A stretch of 29,857 bases of DNA from the NCBI GenBank assembly GCA_024256265.1, contig JACGUK010000014.1, positions 1 through 29,857 of the forward strand, written 5' to 3'. This DNA is from an archaeon. Its GTDB lineage: Archaea; Thermoproteota; Nitrososphaeria; Nitrososphaerales; JACAEJ01. The translations under genes and the position numbers were made by a program. Positions 7,506 through 14,837 of the stretch are shown here, piece by piece. How positions within the stretch are numbered: the stretch's first letter is position 1; every line of letters begins with the position of its first letter. The notes below the pieces were generated by a model. That model was given only the letters and a program-made list of their open reading frames with translations, searched no databases and was not told where the DNA came from.

Positions 7506-7782
7506 TGAGCTTAAGAGCTCAGAAATTAGTGATTTATCTAGGTTGTGCAAGACAATATTTGGGGATGATATGAGATTCTTGACCTTGAAGTTCTTATGCA
7601 ATAGAGATTGTGCATCTATCAGAGAAATAGCTAAGAATGTTGGGATGAGTCATAAGAACTTGGTAAAGTACTTGGATTTTTTGGTTAATAAGGGTGCTCT
7701 TGAGGTTGTTTATTCTAGCTCAAATATCAGATTGTATAAATTATCACAAAAGGCATCTATATTGAAGAAGTTCCTCAAATAG
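7495..7782 (+). CDS. Winged helix-turn-helix transcriptional regulator
   Basis: A 95-residue protein with one winged-helix domain. Residues about 26-82 contain RFLTLKFLCNRDCASIREIA, then KNVGMSHKNLVKYLDFLVNK (recognition helix) and GALEVVYSSSNIRLYKLSQK (wing). This resembles ArsR/MarR-like archaeal regulators. The TTG start at 7495 is supported by AGAGGT four bases upstream. The start overlaps the end of the integrase-like remnant by 11 bases. No cysteine metal site or ligand domain is visible, so the signal it responds to is unknown. It faces the convergent zinc-ribbon gene, with three bases between the stops. Confidence 0.7.
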   Translation: MEINELKSSEISDLSRLCKTIFGDDMRFLTLKFLCNRDCASIREIAKNVGMSHKNLVKYLDFLVNKGALEVVYSSSNIRLYKLSQKASILKKFLK

Positions 7783-7785
7783 CTT

Positions 7786-7971
7786 TTATTCAAATATCGA
7801 AATTCTTACTTCCTTTTTATTACCGAGCATCTTTATGAAGTATCTTCTATCACAATAAGGGCACTCAGGCTCAAAGTACTCAGCTATGAAATCTTTACCA
7901 CATCCGCAATGCACTCTAAACCTTATACGCTTTAGCTCCACTGCCATCAATTCTGTCAAGCTCTCTTGCAT
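7786..7971 (-). CDS. Small zinc-ribbon protein (paralog 1)
   Basis: A 61-residue protein with a CxC-x(n)-CPYC zinc-binding pattern: HCGCGKDFIAEYFEPECPYC followed by DRRYF. It is a close paralog of the protein at 8181-8354 (shared VEL, CGxxFIAExxEPECPYCxRxY). Such single zinc ribbons often bind nucleic acid or other proteins, but no specific role can be assigned. ATG 7971 is preferred to TTG 7974. A TATA-like ATTTAAA lies about 36 bases upstream on the minus strand. Confidence 0.65.
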   Translation of the reverse strand: MQESLTELMAVELKRIRFRVHCGCGKDFIAEYFEPECPYCDRRYFIKMLGNKKEVRISIFE

Positions 7972-8180
7972 CAAATATCACTAATAATATTTCATTGAGT
8001 GTTTAAATCCATTATGTAATTATTCGCAACGGATACGTAATAAAAAGCACGGACGATATCACTCGTGTATACGCGATTTTTAAAGGATACATTAATAGGC
8101 ATAACCCTCATTCGATGAAACTTCTAATAATACTTATGATCAATGAATCCAGAGCATGAGCTTATTTCTTTAGATCAAAG
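7972..8180. other. Intergenic region between two zinc-ribbon genes
   Basis: This AT-rich stretch contains the promoter of zinc-ribbon paralog 1 (TATA-like element near 8000-8008). I see no ORF, tRNA or clear repeat in the remainder. Confidence 0.4.
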
Positions 8181-8354
8181 TCATCTACTCGATCTAGTTA
8201 TCTTCAATACGATTCCTTTAGGGCTATCATGAATTTGAGAAACATATTTTCTATTGCAATATGGGCACTCTGGCTCTAGATTCTCAGCTATAAAAACTCT
8301 ACCACAATCACAGATTATTTGTAATAGGCTGAGCTGAAGCTCAACCTTAGTCAA
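8181..8354 (-). CDS. Small zinc-ribbon protein (paralog 2)
   Basis: The protein carries the same zinc ribbon as its neighbour: CDCGRVFIAENLEPECPYCN followed by RKY. I start it at TTG 8354 (MTKVELQLS), which aligns with the AVELKRIRF segment of paralog 1 and gives 57 residues. A TATA-like TACTTTAAAG (forward 8379-8388) is about 29 bases upstream, consistent with a leaderless TTG start. A longer frame to TTG 8426 exists but would run through that TATA box. The two paralogs lie in the same orientation, suggesting tandem duplication. Function is unknown. Confidence 0.6.
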   Translation of the reverse strand: MTKVELQLSLLQIICDCGRVFIAENLEPECPYCNRKYVSQIHDSPKGIVLKITRSSR

Positions 8355-8492
8355 TCTGAATTTTAAGGCTTGAGATTTCTTTAAAGTATTCGCTCCATGG
8401 TTCGAAAAGGTACCACATGTTACCAAATTCTCATATTATTCCTTGTTGAGTACCCTATTGGTGTGTCGGATTTAGATCGAAATCAGATAGCT

Positions 8493-8547
8493 CGGGGGAC
8501 TAAAAGGGGATCAGCCCCCGTTAAAGCGAGAGCGATGATAGCTCCCC
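8493..8547 (+). other. GC-rich potential stem-loops before the accessory ORFs
   Basis: CGGGGG at 8493-8498 and CCCCCG at 8515-8520 form a perfect 6-bp stem with a 16-base loop. An alternative pairing joins GGGGA (8506-8510) with TCCCC (8543-8547). The local GC content stands out from the AT-rich surroundings. It could be part of the 5' leader of the ORFs starting at 8558, or a remnant of the inserted element. Confidence 0.3.
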
Positions 8548-8557
8548 AAAAAGAGGA

Positions 8558-8626
8558 ATGTTGTTCGAGGGTAAAGAGCTACTGGTGGGGCTTTTGGGGC
8601 ATTTTGCGGAGAAAGTGGTAAAATGA
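8558..8626 (+). CDS. Possible 22-residue small protein
   Basis: A short frame begins at ATG 8558, directly after AGAGGA, and reads MLFEGKELLVGLLGHFAEKV followed by VK. Its TGA overlaps the ATG of the next ORF (ATGA, 8623-8626), the usual sign of translational coupling. The sequence would form an amphipathic or weakly hydrophobic helix. It is too short for a family call and could be a leader peptide. Confidence 0.3.
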   Translation: MLFEGKELLVGLLGHFAEKVVK

Positions 8627-8847
8627 TAAATGATGAAGAAAGAGAGATGTTCAACCTCATAATGGAAGATGGAGTGATCAAAGCAAAGGTTGTAGTGAGC
8701 ATTAACCCACCATCAGATATTCCACAAGGAGTCTATAGAGTATCGTACACTCTAACAGTTATCGACAGCATAGGGATGCAAAGAATCACAAATGGAGATT
8801 TGGAATTTACTGTTGTCAGCATTAATTTCTCTCTTTTTTATTTATGA
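8623..8847 (+). CDS. Unknown 74-residue protein in the accessory region
   Basis: The protein starts MINDEEREMFNLIMEDGVIK and then becomes beta-strand-rich (KAKVVVSINPPSD, GVYRVSYTLTVIDS, DLEFTVVS). It ends in a short hydrophobic tail. No known family is recognised. It is coupled to the short ORF at 8558 by an ATGA overlap and lies six bases upstream of the Tat-exported beta-helix gene, so the three may be one transcription unit. A small beta-sandwich or a structural accessory protein would fit the visible pattern. Confidence 0.5.
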   Translation: MINDEEREMFNLIMEDGVIKAKVVVSINPPSDIPQGVYRVSYTLTVIDSIGMQRITNGDLEFTVVSINFSLFYL

Positions 8848-8853
8848 GAGTAT

Positions 8854-10287
8854 TTGCCAGAAAAACATAGTAGGCGTAATTTTTTTAAAAAAATAGCTAT
8901 TACTGGGGCGGGCGCGGGGGCATTAGGCGCTCTGGCAGACAGTTTCTTTCTGCCTAAAATACTCGCCACCCCTGATACCATAACCATCAGGCCTAATAGT
9001 CTCATTTCTGAAGTATCATATATTATATTTAAAGATGGCAATACGATCAAAGCAAGAAACGGCAAGACTGGACAAATACAGTATAGTGGTACAAATGCGG
9101 CGGCAGTAATACAAAATGTATTTAACACAATTAAAGATAATGGTGGTTTGGTATTTTTTAAAGCGGGTGTGTACGACATTACTGGGAATGATTTAACTGT
9201 TTATACTAAGGTTTGTAAGCCAATTTTTATCAAAGGAGAATCTGCAAGAACAACTGAGATAAGGTCTGACCGAGTTAATTATTTATACTTAGATGGGACT
9301 GGTTTTGAGACTTCCAAAAGATATAATATGTTTTTTATGAGCGATATACTCCTTTCTTTGGCTTTGAAAACAAAGAATACTCTTGGTAAAGCATGGTATG
9401 GAGATTTTAATAATGTAACTGTTTCTCTTAGTTGGGATACTCAGCAAAGCGATAAATATGGAGTAGATCTAGAAAATTTCTGTGGCTATTTCAAGGGCAT
9501 AGTTAATGTTGGGAGAGCATCTGGTTGTCGCTTTTATTATGATACGGATGATGCAGATATATTTCTTGATCTTTGGGTTGATTTGAATCCAGATACGGAT
9601 GGAGAAGGGTATGCTGTTCTTGTATCAGCTACGGGGAAGAATCCTACTAATTTTGTTATTAGGTCATTACACACTACTACTCCTGGGTTAAATACATTTA
9701 ACAACGCTTTGGTAGTTCAAAACTTCACGAGATTTTATGCATATGATTTGTATCTTGAGGCGGCTAAAAATTATGGGGTGGTGCTGGACAATGTATATCT
9801 TTCTGAGATTGAATCACAATATCCCATTAAAGTTCAATTACTTAATGGTAGTTCAGTAAATCTAATTAAAAGTGTAGATGACGTTCAAGTAACGGGAAAT
9901 CTTCTTTATAACTTAATTAGGATTGGTAGAGTTACCAATTATGATTCCTTCTCTCCTACTATTGGGACTGGGAATGTTTATGGAGATGCTTGTGTAAGGG
10001 GAGTTGATACTGGTGCGAGAATGGGTTGGAGAGACATAAAAAATATTATTATTGTGTTGTCGAGCATTGGGACAGAAACTATTACTGTGAAAATTGAAAC
10101 GATAGATGTTACTGGAACAAAGAATACGGTTGAAGTTAGCTATGATTCTGATGGAACGAAAGAAGCGCCGTTTGACACAGTTAGAGCTTTAAAATTTGCC
10201 TATACCGATATTAGAAAAATAAATGTTTATGCTAAAACTAACCAACCCTCTACCTCAGCAACAGTTACTGTTTACATCTATGGTTGA
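8854..10287 (+). CDS. Tat-exported pectate-lyase-like beta-helix protein
   Basis: A 477-residue extracytoplasmic protein. Residues 1-40 are a Tat signal: SRRNFFKK, then a hydrophobic AITGAGAGALGALADSFF segment and a likely cleavage near ILATP. Residues about 75-130 (NAAAVIQNVFNTIKDNGGLV, FFKAGVYDI, PIFIKGES) match the start of the Pectate_lyase_3 right-handed beta-helix fold found in polysaccharide-active enzymes and viral tail spikes. The last 110 residues look like a separate beta-sandwich (ETITVKIETIDVTGT to SATVTVYIYG). No catalytic acidic set can be assigned, so enzyme activity is unproven; a surface adhesin or spike is equally possible. The start is TTG 8854 with a weak GAGAG upstream. 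It overlaps the next gene by a few bases. Confidence 0.7.
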   Translation: MPEKHSRRNFFKKIAITGAGAGALGALADSFFLPKILATPDTITIRPNSLISEVSYIIFKDGNTIKARNGKTGQIQYSGTNAAAVIQNVFNTIKDNGGLVFFKAGVYDITGNDLTVYTKVCKPIFIKGESARTTEIRSDRVNYLYLDGTGFETSKRYNMFFMSDILLSLALKTKNTLGKAWYGDFNNVTVSLSWDTQQSDKYGVDLENFCGYFKGIVNVGRASGCRFYYDTDDADIFLDLWVDLNPDTDGEGYAVLVSATGKNPTNFVIRSLHTTTPGLNTFNNALVVQNFTRFYAYDLYLEAAKNYGVVLDNVYLSEIESQYPIKVQLLNGSSVNLIKSVDDVQVTGNLLYNLIRIGRVTNYDSFSPTIGTGNVYGDACVRGVDTGARMGWRDIKNIIIVLSSIGTETITVKIETIDVTGTKNTVEVSYDSDGTKEAPFDTVRALKFAYTDIRKINVYAKTNQPSTSATVTVYIYG

Positions 10288-10699
10288 TAAAATGTTATAT
10301 GATAAAATATCTGAGACTTTCAATAACTTTTTAAAATTAAGTTTTAATTCTTTTATGACCATAATGGGAGAAGATTTTGGGATTAGTGCAATAGATAAAC
10401 TGTTGGAGATGATCGAGGAGAAGAAGCTCGGTCTTGACCCTGATGTTTTAGCGTATTGGTTTAAGATAATAGAGTCTGATGCCAAATCCCTCTGCCCTGA
10501 AGAGCTACGTGATAGCATATCTATAAAGCAAGACCCTGTTCTATGGATGAAGTTTCAGCTTAAGGCATCAAAGCGAGCAGTTCCATTCTTAATACAGGCT
10601 ATAGAGAAGAATTTACCATCCATGCCCTATGCTACAAGGCTTTACTTCATGAAGGTTGGCGAGATCATAGAGGAGGAAACCTCTCGATTTTATGTATGA
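10280..10699 (+). CDS. Unknown helical protein, coupled to the beta-helix gene
   Basis: An acidic and lysine-rich alpha-helical protein of about 139 residues without membrane segments or signal. Possible starts are ATG 10280 (overlapping the upstream stop by eight bases) and ATG 10292, which has GGTTGAT at 10282-10288 as a ribosome-binding site. Segments such as DKLLEMIEEKKLGLDPDVLA and FLIQAIEKNLPSMPYATRLY resemble helical bundles. I do not recognise a family. The overlap suggests it is translated together with the exported beta-helix protein, although it would itself remain in the cytoplasm. Confidence 0.6.
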   Translation: MVDKMLYDKISETFNNFLKLSFNSFMTIMGEDFGISAIDKLLEMIEEKKLGLDPDVLAYWFKIIESDAKSLCPEELRDSISIKQDPVLWMKFQLKASKRAVPFLIQAIEKNLPSMPYATRLYFMKVGEIIEEETSRFYV

Positions 10700-10752
10700 G
10701 AAAATAGAATCATATAAACACTAGAATGATAATGGATCCGCTTTAACGTAGT

Positions 10753-10761
10753 TTTATATAA
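10753..10761 (+). promoter_or_regulatory. TATA box for the MFS gene
   Basis: TTTATATAA places the transcription start near 10783, about 30 bases before the TTG start of the transporter. Confidence 0.6.
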
Positions 10762-10764
10762 TTC

Positions 10765-10781
10765 TCTATCAATGTGATAGA
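10765..10781. promoter_or_regulatory. 17-bp inverted repeat, candidate operator
   Basis: TCTATCA, three bases (ATG), then TGATAGA form a perfect inverted repeat. It lies between the TATA box and the expected transcription start of the MFS gene, the classic place for a repressor to block initiation. Confidence 0.5.
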
Positions 10782-10813
10782 AGCGAAGTAAGGACATAAG
10801 GAGTCAAATAAGT

Positions 10814-12007
10814 TTGATAGCCATGCTAAAATCAGGTTTAGGCAAGAGATCCTTCCTTCCTCTAGCTACGTTGATGGGCTTTATCGGGATTGCAGATACT
10901 GCTTTCATGCTTCCAGTAATATCTGCTTATGCCAAATTTCTTGGAGCCGACGAAGCCTTGGCAGGCTTGATAGCAGGACTCTACTCGGTAGTTGCCATTC
11001 TGGCTAGCTTCGTGATGGGGATTTCTGTGGACATTCTTGGGAGGAGAAGAGCATTGTTACTTGCTTTCCTCTCAGATAGCATTATGGTCTATGCCTACTC
11101 TCTAGTCACAAACCCAGCTCAGCTCTTTATCGTTAGAGCTCTTCATGCAATAGGAGGTTCGTTGACATTCCCAGCTATTATAGCCTTTGTAGGGGATGTT
11201 AAAGCGGATTCTTTAGGAAGGAGTTTTGCCTTATATTGGATGGGTGTAGGCTCTTCAATAGCCATAGGCTCCATAATCTCCGGACTGATTACCTCTATAT
11301 TGGGGTTCAAAGCAGTGTTTCAAGTACTTTCTATTATAATGATGATTGGACTGTTTCTATCATTTCTCATACCTGAAACCCTTGAAAAGAGCTCGAAACC
11401 GAAGAGAATATTCATAGAAATAAAGAAGTCAATAGGCTGGCTTTTGTCCTCTTATGTATCCATATATGCTCTTTACTATGTCTTTGGAGTGATTACTGGA
11501 ATCCTATCACTCACTCTGATGAACGTGCTAGGAATCAGGGAGGAGGCTGTAAGGATCACTGGATTCTACATAGGTCTTTCTACCACAATATCTATAGCAC
11601 TCTTCTATCTTTTTGGTACAATCACAGACAAAAAGGGTCCTAGAATTCCTGCCATAGTAGGATTCATCAGTTTGATGCTCTCCCAGATCATCTTAGCCTT
11701 TAATTTAGCTTGGAACTTCATTTTGCTCAGCTCGATAGCCTTGGGAATTGCTATGAGTGCCATACTCACTTTATCTACTGTAGTGGCGAGCTCTACGTCT
11801 CAAAGTAGCAGAGGAACTTCTATAGGCTTTCAGCAGACGATGAATATCCTTGGAGTAGCTACAGGAGCCCCTATTTCAGGATTGATCCTTAAGACGGTTG
11901 GTCCTCAAGCACCTTATCTCATAGGAGCCTTCGTGCAAATTTTAGCTTTGATCATAATCCTTTTAAGCCTAAGAAATTATGTAAAATTGCCTAAACAAAC
12001 TATTTGA
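10814..12007 (+). CDS. MFS transporter, probable drug exporter type
   Basis: A 12-helix major facilitator protein of 397 residues. The loop 2-3 signature is present (MGISVDILGRRRALLLAFL, the G-x-x-x-D-x-x-G-R-R motif). The second half repeats a weaker form (GTITDKKGPRIPAIVGF). The N-terminal SFVMGISVDILG and RALHAIGGSLTFPA segments resemble proton-coupled efflux carriers; the substrate cannot be told. TTG 10814 is chosen because AAGGAG lies about ten bases before it; ATG 10823 is the alternative. Its 3' end overlaps the convergent SfsA gene by eight bases. A palindrome in the promoter suggests a dedicated repressor. Confidence 0.82.
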   Translation: MIAMLKSGLGKRSFLPLATLMGFIGIADTAFMLPVISAYAKFLGADEALAGLIAGLYSVVAILASFVMGISVDILGRRRALLLAFLSDSIMVYAYSLVTNPAQLFIVRALHAIGGSLTFPAIIAFVGDVKADSLGRSFALYWMGVGSSIAIGSIISGLITSILGFKAVFQVLSIIMMIGLFLSFLIPETLEKSSKPKRIFIEIKKSIGWLLSSYVSIYALYYVFGVITGILSLTLMNVLGIREEAVRITGFYIGLSTTISIALFYLFGTITDKKGPRIPAIVGFISLMLSQIILAFNLAWNFILLSSIALGIAMSAILTLSTVVASSTSQSSRGTSIGFQQTMNILGVATGAPISGLILKTVGPQAPYLIGAFVQILALIIILLSLRNYVKLPKQTI

Positions 12008-12707
12008 AGATAGGCTTTACTTTATCCAACAATGTTATAGATTTCCTATCAAAGCAGGAGAGATAAGCATAAATTTCTACACCATGCATTGATGCTTCTC
12101 TTAACGCTTCTCCAAACTTAGGATCAACCTCATCGTTTAGAGAGAAAGAATTAGCATCTGGTCTCTGTATTAGGAATAAAATACAAGCCCTATAACCTTC
12201 TTTTTTTGCCTCGATCAACTCTAAAACATGCCTCCTTCCTCTCTCTGTTGGAGCGTCAGGGAATAGAGCTTTGCCATTCTTCACTAAAGTGCAAGACTTT
12301 GCCTCAATTATGCATCTTTCAATGCCATTTGTTAAGAAAAAATCGAACTTGCTATGACCAAACCTAAACTCAGGCTCTACTTCATTATACATAGAGAATT
12401 CTTTAATTCTATTCCTCTTAAGGGCTTCTAGCAAAAGTCTATTGGGCATCCTTGAATCGATGAATACTGATACGTTGCCATGCTTAATAGCTATGAGATC
12501 GTAATTGGTTAACCTGTTTCTACTCTTTATCTCTTTGAGGAAAACCTCAGCATCAGGGATTAAGAGTTCCTTCAGCCTACCAGGATTTGGTAAAAAGCAT
12601 CTAACTTCCTCTCCTCTAAGCTTTACCAATGCTGAAAATCTATTCAGTCTCGCCTTGAAGAAGCCGTTTATGATTTTACCTTCAATTTTAAAGGAGAATT
12701 TAATCAT
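12000..12707 (-). CDS. sfsA: SfsA family protein (DNA/RNA-binding, nuclease-like fold)
   Basis: A 235-residue homolog of E. coli sugar fermentation stimulation protein A. The conserved segments are present: FKARLNRFSALVK (N-terminal OB-like domain), CFLPNPGRLKELL, then the nuclease-like core SKFDFFL and IEAKSCTLV, followed by ALFPDAPTERGRRHV, and late CILFLIQRPDANSF. The D/E-x-K core residues resemble PD-(D/E)xK nucleases. The cellular role is poorly known; DNA binding is reported for the family. It runs opposite to the MFS gene and 17 bases downstream of the stop of the ModE-like gene, so both leftward genes may be one transcript. Confidence 0.88.
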   Translation of the reverse strand: MIKFSFKIEGKIINGFFKARLNRFSALVKLRGEEVRCFLPNPGRLKELLIPDAEVFLKEIKSRNRLTNYDLIAIKHGNVSVFIDSRMPNRLLLEALKRNRIKEFSMYNEVEPEFRFGHSKFDFFLTNGIERCIIEAKSCTLVKNGKALFPDAPTERGRRHVLELIEAKKEGYRACILFLIQRPDANSFSLNDEVDPKFGEALREASMHGVEIYAYLSCFDRKSITLLDKVKPIFK

Positions 12708-12724
12708 AAGTCCTTTCGATCACT

Positions 12725-13831
12725 CTATGGCTCGTATATCAAACTACCAGTCTCTTTTATTATTCTAATTCCTGGAGCATGCATCTCTACTTCTGTCTTA
12801 AACCTCTCAGAGCCTAGCATTTCTATGAATGAATTTACAAGAGGCTTCTTTAAACGTTTTTTATCTATAACAAAATCAAAATGCTCTTCAGCTAAAGGAA
12901 TAAATTCCAATTCATATTTTTCAGCTACAGCTCTAATACCAAGCCCAACGTCAGCCTTACCACGATTCACAGCCTTTGCAACCTCTATATGAGACTTTAC
13001 TTCTATATCGTATCCCCTTACCTTTTGTGATACTTCCTTTGGTTTTATCCCTATCCTTTCAGCAATTTTCTTCATCTCCCTATCAAAAATAGCTCTTGTC
13101 CCTGAACCCAAACTTCTATTTACAAACTTAACATCCTTTCTAAGTAAATCCTCGAAGCCTCTGATAGTCTTTGGATTGCCTTTTGCTACAAGAAATCCTT
13201 GCTCACGCATATATCCTCTAATTATAACAGCTTTATCATCTATGAAGTATCTTTTAAGAAAAGGCACGTTATACTGCCCTGTCTCATCATCAAGAAGATG
13301 AACCCCTGCAATATCAGCCTCTCCAAGCATCACAGCAGCCAATCCTCCAGACGAGCCTACGTAAGCCAACTCTGGACTGAACTTTAACTCCTTCATCAAT
13401 AAATCGACAATGATCTCGATACCAATACAATGGCTCCCAATTATGGATAGGTCTGGGGCTTTAACATCATAGCTGAAGAGCTTTGACTTTACCATAGGTC
13501 TTTTTTCTCTATAAGAAAGAGATTCAGCTATCTGCTTTTCAAGGCTCTTGTATTCTTTTAGTATCAACAAACCTGCTTCAGTAAGCCTTGCACTCCCTCC
13601 AAACTCTCCTCCTCTTCTTGCCTCTATGATTTGTTCTCCCAATATCTTGCTGATTCTATCTATAGTATTCCAAGCATGAGCATAAGATATTCCCAAAGAT
13701 TTGGCAGTCCCCATGAAAGAGCCTATAGTGTTTATGCCTTCGAGTATTCGAGCCTCCTTCTCCCCTATTAGGTACTTCCCATCATGCTCTAGCCATATAG
13801 TGAAACCATAGCCGTACCTTGGCTTTACCAT
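12725..13831 (-). CDS. ModE-type regulator with PBP-like oxyanion sensor domain
   Basis: A 368-residue one-component regulator. Residues about 20-95 form a ModE/LysR winged helix: ARILEGINTIGSFMGTAKSL, GISYAHAWNTIDRIS and GGEFGGSARLTEAGLLIL are diagnostic for ModE. Residues about 125-345 form a periplasmic-binding-protein-like domain (SIIGSHCIGIEIIVDLL, GSSGGLAAVMLGEADIAGVH, NRSLGSGTRAIFDREM, GKADVGLGIRA) in place of the usual Mop/TOBE domain. This layout is known for molybdate/tungstate-responsive regulators. It probably controls tupABC, 2.3 kb away, where ModE-like operators occur. ATG 13831 is 26 bases after a TATA box (forward 13853-13862), so the mRNA is leaderless. Confidence 0.82.
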   Translation of the reverse strand: MVKPRYGYGFTIWLEHDGKYLIGEKEARILEGINTIGSFMGTAKSLGISYAHAWNTIDRISKILGEQIIEARRGGEFGGSARLTEAGLLILKEYKSLEKQIAESLSYREKRPMVKSKLFSYDVKAPDLSIIGSHCIGIEIIVDLLMKELKFSPELAYVGSSGGLAAVMLGEADIAGVHLLDDETGQYNVPFLKRYFIDDKAVIIRGYMREQGFLVAKGNPKTIRGFEDLLRKDVKFVNRSLGSGTRAIFDREMKKIAERIGIKPKEVSQKVRGYDIEVKSHIEVAKAVNRGKADVGLGIRAVAEKYELEFIPLAEEHFDFVIDKKRLKKPLVNSFIEMLGSERFKTEVEMHAPGIRIIKETGSLIYEP

Positions 13832-13845
13832 TAAATTAGATAAAG

Positions 13846-13871
13846 CCGTTATACTTATAAAGATATATAGC
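13846..13871. promoter_or_regulatory. Imperfect ModE-like box over the regulator's own TATA box
   Basis: CCGTTAT and ATAGC flank 14 bases containing the minus-strand TATA box. It resembles the CGNTAT-N12-ATAACG pattern before tupA, but with two extra spacer bases and one weaker half. It may allow autoregulation. Confidence 0.3.
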
Positions 13872-13891
13872 TCCTTACAGTTATGTTATTT

Positions 13892-14338
13892 TTACTTCCT
13901 CTGATAAAGTCCATTCAACTTCGCTTCAGCTAATACATGCCCTCTTATTTCCCTCTTAAGATCGTCCAAGGTGTGAATTTCTCCTAGAGCTTTGTCCAAA
14001 GCATAAATAGTAAAAACGTAGCGATGTGGAGCACCGCGCGGAGGACAGGGGGCACCGTACTTATTCCTCCCAAAATCATTCATCCCTTCTCTACTTCCTT
14101 TGGGGATTTTTCCTTCCTCTATTGACCTTAAATTTCCAGGTATATTATACAAGATCCAATGGACAAACCCGCCTCCTGGAGCATCTAAATCGAAGAGCTC
14201 TATAGCAAACTCTTTAGTGCCTTCTGGAGCTCCTTGCCATTCTAAATGTGGAGAAATATCTTGACCTTGGCATGTGTACTTTACTGGTATGAACTGGCCT
14301 TCGGCGAAAGCCTTACTGGTTAAAGTAAATTTAACCAT
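13892..14338 (-). CDS. PEBP family protein (YbhB/YbcL, Raf kinase inhibitor-like)
   Basis: A 148-residue single-domain protein of the phosphatidylethanolamine-binding family. Typical motifs are FIPVKYTCQGQDISPHLEWQ near the N-terminus, then FAIELFDLDAPGGGFVHWIL (D-x-D-A-P and H-W), YNIPGN, and finally GAPCPPRGAPHRYVFTIYAL (G-x-C-P-P, P-H-R-Y). These residues form the small anion-binding pocket. The physiological ligand in archaea is unknown. It has no signal peptide. A TATA-like ATTTTAAATA (forward 14361-14370) is 27-28 bases before the ATG, so the transcript is leaderless. Confidence 0.9.
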   Translation of the reverse strand: MVKFTLTSKAFAEGQFIPVKYTCQGQDISPHLEWQGAPEGTKEFAIELFDLDAPGGGFVHWILYNIPGNLRSIEEGKIPKGSREGMNDFGRNKYGAPCPPRGAPHRYVFTIYALDKALGEIHTLDDLKREIRGHVLAEAKLNGLYQRK

Positions 14339-14540
14339 AAGAGATGATACCTTAAACCCATATTTAAAATTTCCATTATCTGAAGTAACGCCTTAAGCTA
14401 TAAGGGACTAACGTAAATTCTCGAGTGACTTCAAATATAGAATAAACCCCCAAGGTCACGTATCATTAATGGCTTGTTTTGCTGATTTGATTAGTAAAAG
14501 ATAAGAAAATTTTAATAACAAAGAAATTTACCAGATTTAT

Positions 14541-14837
14541 GTGGTCGTTTTGAGTGAGAGAGAAGCTGAAGAAGAAAGTGTTTTTCACAAAAAGCTGAAG
14601 ATAAAGCTAAAGGAAAAAGGCAAACAAGGCAGGATAACTCTTCTTAAAGATTATCTTGATTATCTCTTGAGAAGTGATAAAACTTTACCTCCTGACTTTC
14701 CAACATTTGCCAGAGAAATAATGGGTTTGGATGAAAGAGGAGGTTTTGTCCACATAAAAATATGGCATGAAAAAAGTGAACTTGTAGAGTTTACAAAAGT
14801 CATGGGTTATGAGTACAAGATAGATCACTATGACTGA
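14541..14837 (+). CDS. Small unknown protein overlapping fae-hps
   Basis: A 98-residue, highly charged cytoplasmic protein ([40 protein letters not shown], then [20 protein letters not shown]). No known family. The GTG at 14541 lies 27 bases after TTTTAATAA (about 14510-14517), consistent with a leaderless start; TTG 14550 is the alternative. Its last eight bases overlap the ATG of fae-hps, so the two are probably translated together, and it may assist or regulate that enzyme. Confidence 0.65.
   Translation: MVVLSEREAEEESVFHKKLKIKLKEKGKQGRITLLKDYLDYLLRSDKTLPPDFPTFAREIMGLDERGGFVHIKIWHEKSELVEFTKVMGYEYKIDHYD

Noticed and set aside
8397..8621. A 74-codon forward frame over the GC-rich stem-loops
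   Set aside because: It overlaps the promoter of zinc-ribbon paralog 2, has a tryptophan-rich unlikely C-terminus, and the overlapping 8558 frame has better coupling to the next gene.
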